This document shows positions 51,356-53,656 of a stretch of DNA of 53,656 nucleotides, piece by piece. Below the pieces are notes generated by a model, which was not told the DNA's origin, did not search any database, and saw only the letters and a list, made by a program, of their open reading frames with translations. Source of the stretch: Bacteroidales bacterium (GTDB lineage Bacteria; Bacteroidota; Bacteroidia; Bacteroidales; ML635J-15); NCBI GenBank assembly GCA_031284905.1, contig JAITXI010000030.1, positions 1 through 53,656 of the forward strand. Reading direction: 5' to 3'. How positions within the stretch are numbered: position 1 is the first letter of the stretch; each line of letters starts with the position of its first letter. Both the position numbers and the translations under genes were made by a program.

Positions 51356-53044
51356 TTATTTTTTTTGTGGTTTTAAAATATCGTTATATAAATTTTCATT
51401 ATTTGCAACTTCGATAGCTTTTTTTACAAAGTCATCATTCTTTAAAGAATAAATTAAAACACCGGCATTATAATAATAATTTGCAATAATTTCAGCTTCA
51501 ATCAATTCAATGATTTCCGATTTAAAATTTTGCAAGTCTTTTTCAATATTATGAGAAATTTTTTTCTGTAATTCATTTAATTCTTTTTCTGTTTCCTGAT
51601 AATATTTTTCTTCTTTAGTATTTTCAATTAATTCTTGCAAAATTTGTTCGGAATTTGATTTATATTCAAAATTTTTAGATTTTGTGAAAGCAAGAAAATC
51701 AATATAATCAATTTCCGACAATTTAAATTTATCCGGCGGATCAATACTTTGATGTTTTGAACGAAAATAAGCCGAATAGTCTGAAATAATATCTTGAATA
51801 ATTAAATTCGCAGAAATATTACTTATTTCTCTTTCCTCAACTTTAATATCCGGTTCGATACCACCACCGTCATAAACTTTTCGTCCATTTTTGGTTTTAT
51901 ATTCCGATTTTAAAGAATCCGGAACATTTCCTACACTTCCGTCTTCGTTTCTGTGCGAATAATCTAAAACTTGAATACAACGTTCGGTTGGAGTATAATA
52001 TTTTGCTGTTGTAACTTTCAAAATACTGTTGTATGGAAGTTCTCTGGTGGTTTGAACCAAACCTTTTCCAAAAGTTCTTTGACCAATAATAATTCCTCTG
52101 TCTAAATCTTGCATACAACCTGAAACAATTTCCGAAGCTGAAGCAGAGCCACGATTTACCAATACAATTATTTTTACTTGATTATCAATTGGTTCTATTT
52201 CAGTTTTGTAAGTTTTTGTCATTTGTGGAGCTTTTCCTTTCATCGAAACTACCGTATTCCCTTTATCAATAAAAAAATTACAAATTTTTACTGCTTCTTG
52301 TAATAATCCTCCCGGATTTCCACGTAAATCAAGAACAACAACTTTTACATTATTTGTTTTTTTTAAAGTTTCAAATGCTTCTTTTACTTCTTTTCCTGCG
52401 GAAAATGTAAATTCATTTAAAAATATATATCCTGTCGTTTTATCCAACATTGTAAAATATGGAACCGATTTCATTTTTATTTCTTCTCTTTCAATGGAAA
52501 AATTCATTGGCTTTTCTGTTCCAATTCGTTGAATTTTAACATTTAATATAGTTTTTGGCTCTCCTCTTAATAATTCTGATACATCTTCCGAAGATTTTCC
52601 TTTTATTGATTTTCCATCAATTTCCAGAATTAAATCTCCATTGAACAATCCGGCTTTTGCGGCAGGACTATCTGCATAAGGTTGAGAAATCATGGTGTAA
52701 TCGCCTTTTGTTCTGATCATTGCTCCTATTCCGCCATATTGTCCGGTAGTCATGATTTTCAAATCTTCAGTTTTCGATTCCGGAATATAAACCGTATATG
52801 GATCAAGCGTTGAAAGCATTGCGTCTATTCCTTTTTTTATAATTTCTCCGGGTACTACCTCATCAACATAATACAAATCTGTTTCTTTATAAATCGAATA
52901 AAAAATATCTAAATTTTTTACTGTTTCAAAATTATTGTCATTATCACTTTTTATTGTAAACGACATTAACATTAACATACCTATAATAAAATAGGTGTAT
53001 TTTTTAAAACTAATATTATGTGTAATTTTCTTAATAAATTTCAT
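51356..53044 (-). CDS. S41 C-terminal processing peptidase (Ctp-type)
   Basis: A 562 aa periplasmic serine protease anchored by an N-terminal helix (YTYFIIGMLMLMSFTIK). After an N-terminal helical region, a PDZ domain is seen at about 90-175 (GIGAMIRTKGDYTMISQPYADSPAAKAGLFNGDLILEI). The protease core has the Ser in VNRGSASASEIVSGCMQDLDRG and the Lys in IIGQRTFGKGLVQTTRELPY. The strand LRGNPGGLLQEAV is also conserved. A charged C-terminal extension of about 170 residues resembles those of Bacteroidota Ctp proteins. It trims C-termini of periplasmic proteins. It follows rnpA by 68 bp, as is common in the phylum. Confidence 0.93.
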   Translation of the reverse strand: MKFIKKITHNISFKKYTYFIIGMLMLMSFTIKSDNDNNFETVKNLDIFYSIYKETDLYYVDEVVPGEIIKKGIDAMLSTLDPYTVYIPESKTEDLKIMTTGQYGGIGAMIRTKGDYTMISQPYADSPAAKAGLFNGDLILEIDGKSIKGKSSEDVSELLRGEPKTILNVKIQRIGTEKPMNFSIEREEIKMKSVPYFTMLDKTTGYIFLNEFTFSAGKEVKEAFETLKKTNNVKVVVLDLRGNPGGLLQEAVKICNFFIDKGNTVVSMKGKAPQMTKTYKTEIEPIDNQVKIIVLVNRGSASASEIVSGCMQDLDRGIIIGQRTFGKGLVQTTRELPYNSILKVTTAKYYTPTERCIQVLDYSHRNEDGSVGNVPDSLKSEYKTKNGRKVYDGGGIEPDIKVEEREISNISANLIIQDIISDYSAYFRSKHQSIDPPDKFKLSEIDYIDFLAFTKSKNFEYKSNSEQILQELIENTKEEKYYQETEKELNELQKKISHNIEKDLQNFKSEIIELIEAEIIANYYYNAGVLIYSLKNDDFVKKAIEVANNENLYNDILKPQKK

Positions 53045-53112
53045 CAGTCTGTTTTTATAGAAATTACAACAAAGATAATACCTATTTTTTAGAATAGAAA
53101 GAGAAAAATAAA

Positions 53113-53517
53113 TTACCTTTTTTGTAGCAACAAATTAGATTGTATTTTATTTAAATATTGAATAATATCATTTTGGATAGAACCAAATTTTTCTATTGTA
53201 AATTTAGTATAAACAAATCCTAGGTGTAAAACAATGCGATTCTCAACACATAATTCTTTGATTTCTCTCAAATTCAATCGAATAGCTTCTTTTATTCTAC
53301 GTTTTATAAGATTTCTATTATGAGCTTTTTTTATTTTTTTCTTTGGAACTGAAATAAAAATTTTTATTTCAGCATCTGTTTCTTGTTTATTCTGTATCAC
53401 AAATACATTCAACAAATTACCAGAAATTCGCTCTCCTTTAACGAATAAATCATTGATTTCAGTTCGTTTTTTAAGCATAAAATCTCTATTGATCACATTT
53501 CGCTGAATTTCAATCAT
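53113..53517 (-). CDS. rnpA: Ribonuclease P protein component
   Basis: RnpA assists the RNase P RNA in cutting 5' leaders from tRNA precursors. The 134 aa basic protein has the RNR signature VPKKKIKKAHNRNLIKRRIKEAIRLN and an N-terminal LKKRTEINDLFVKGERI. The track start gives a 13-residue extension before MLKKR; either could be used. It lies 10 bp after the truncated T9SS-cargo gene and 68 bp before the S41 protease gene, without the usual rpmH neighbour in view. Confidence 0.9.
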   Translation of the reverse strand: MIEIQRNVINRDFMLKKRTEINDLFVKGERISGNLLNVFVIQNKQETDAEIKIFISVPKKKIKKAHNRNLIKRRIKEAIRLNLREIKELCVENRIVLHLGFVYTKFTIEKFGSIQNDIIQYLNKIQSNLLLQKR

Positions 53518-53527
53518 TTATGTTGTA

Positions 53528-53656
53528 TTATTTTATTACTTCAACTTTTTTAAGTACAACTTCCTCACCGTCTATTATTCTAACAAAATATATGCCGGTT
53601 GGACTATTACTTAAATCTATTTCTGTAAAATTGTCGGCATTTTGTTTGACTAAAAT
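53528..53656 (-). CDS. C-terminal end of a T9SS-secreted protein (truncated by window edge)
   Basis: The minus strand at the window edge reads ILVKQNADNFTEIDLSNSPT then GIYFVRIIDGEEVVLKKVEVIK before TAA (53528). This is the terminal half of a type A T9SS sorting domain ('GIYFVRI...G...KK...K'), which directs export through the Por secretion system and cell-surface attachment. What the passenger is cannot be known from the 42 visible residues. It is directly upstream of rnpA by 10 bp. Confidence 0.8.
   Translation of the reverse strand: MLVKQNADNFTEIDLSNSPTGIYFVRIIDGEEVVLKKVEVIK

Noticed and set aside
1-53656. CRISPR array, tRNA, rRNA, riboswitch
   Set aside because: No regularly spaced direct repeats, tRNA-like arms with GTTCGA loops, rRNA sequence or known riboswitch core was noticed. 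A tRNAscan or Rfam run would be needed to exclude small RNAs.

Overview
The window reads as a chromosomal segment of an AT-rich member of the Bacteroidota, most likely a Bacteroidales-like anaerobe. The evidence is a choice-of-anchor L protein, an endonuclease I and an edge-truncated protein with type IX secretion (T9SS) C-terminal domains, an S46 dipeptidyl-peptidase, a TonB-dependent receptor paired with a DUF5689 lipoprotein, the DUF6089-uppS-bamA block, an acpP-fabF-rnc block, an Rnf operon led by rseC, and promoters of the Bacteroidota type (TTTG, about 19 nt, TAnnTTTG). Shine-Dalgarno sequences are almost absent, as expected for this phylum. TGA is used as a normal stop.

Layout. 1-160: frameshifted ISAon1-type transposase relic at the edge. 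351-1787: membrane methyltransferase and stand-alone purQ. 2389-4054: parA-parB. 4126-5926: secreted protein with an odd start, ribH and a membrane-anchored TPR protein. 6652-8179: hotdog dehydratase and O-methyltransferase resembling aryl-polyene accessory genes. 8301-8498: rpsU. About 8740-9143: decayed ABC exporter. 9440-16639: S46 peptidase, TPR protein, orphan MoxR ATPase, secreted endonuclease I with a pentanucleotide repeat in its signal peptide, purN. 16775-20482: acpP, fabF, rnc, sixA-like phosphatase, RluA-type pseudouridine synthase. 20505-24223 (minus): nadE, beta-barrel protein, a small Cys-rich membrane protein missed by the ORF track, polyprenyl synthase. 24713-29455 (plus): unknown protein, esterase, PaaK/CapK-like ligase, acyltransferase, TarI/IspD-like cytidylyltransferase. 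29514-32818 (minus): DUF5689 lipoprotein and a TonB receptor broken by one in-frame TGA. 32935-37601 (plus): MORN lipoprotein, DUF6089 protein, uppS, bamA. 37611-38594 (minus): M23 peptidase. 38624-38837: IS1595 transposase relic. 39358-43543: choice-of-anchor L protein, and a Ser/Thr kinase-SUMF1 fusion with a small membrane partner. 43683-43823: IS4-type relic. 44266-50072: rseC, rnfBCDGEA and a PG0541-type PII-like protein. 50362-53656 (minus): T9SS cargo C-terminus, rnpA, S41 protease, trpS.

Together the genes are mostly housekeeping: purine, riboflavin, NAD and isoprenoid synthesis, envelope assembly (UppS, BamA, M23), chromosome partition, and ion-pumping electron transport (Rnf). Gene decay is concentrated in the intergenic gaps: three transposase relics, one exporter relic and one receptor with a single nonsense codon. 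I did not find one clearly undescribed multi-gene system. The best leads are the nonsense-interrupted receptor, the slippable repeat in the endonuclease signal peptide, the two canonical Shine-Dalgarno sequences inside the Rnf operon, the kinase-SUMF1 module, and the ligase/acyltransferase/cytidylyltransferase cluster. All calls are by eye; no search was run.
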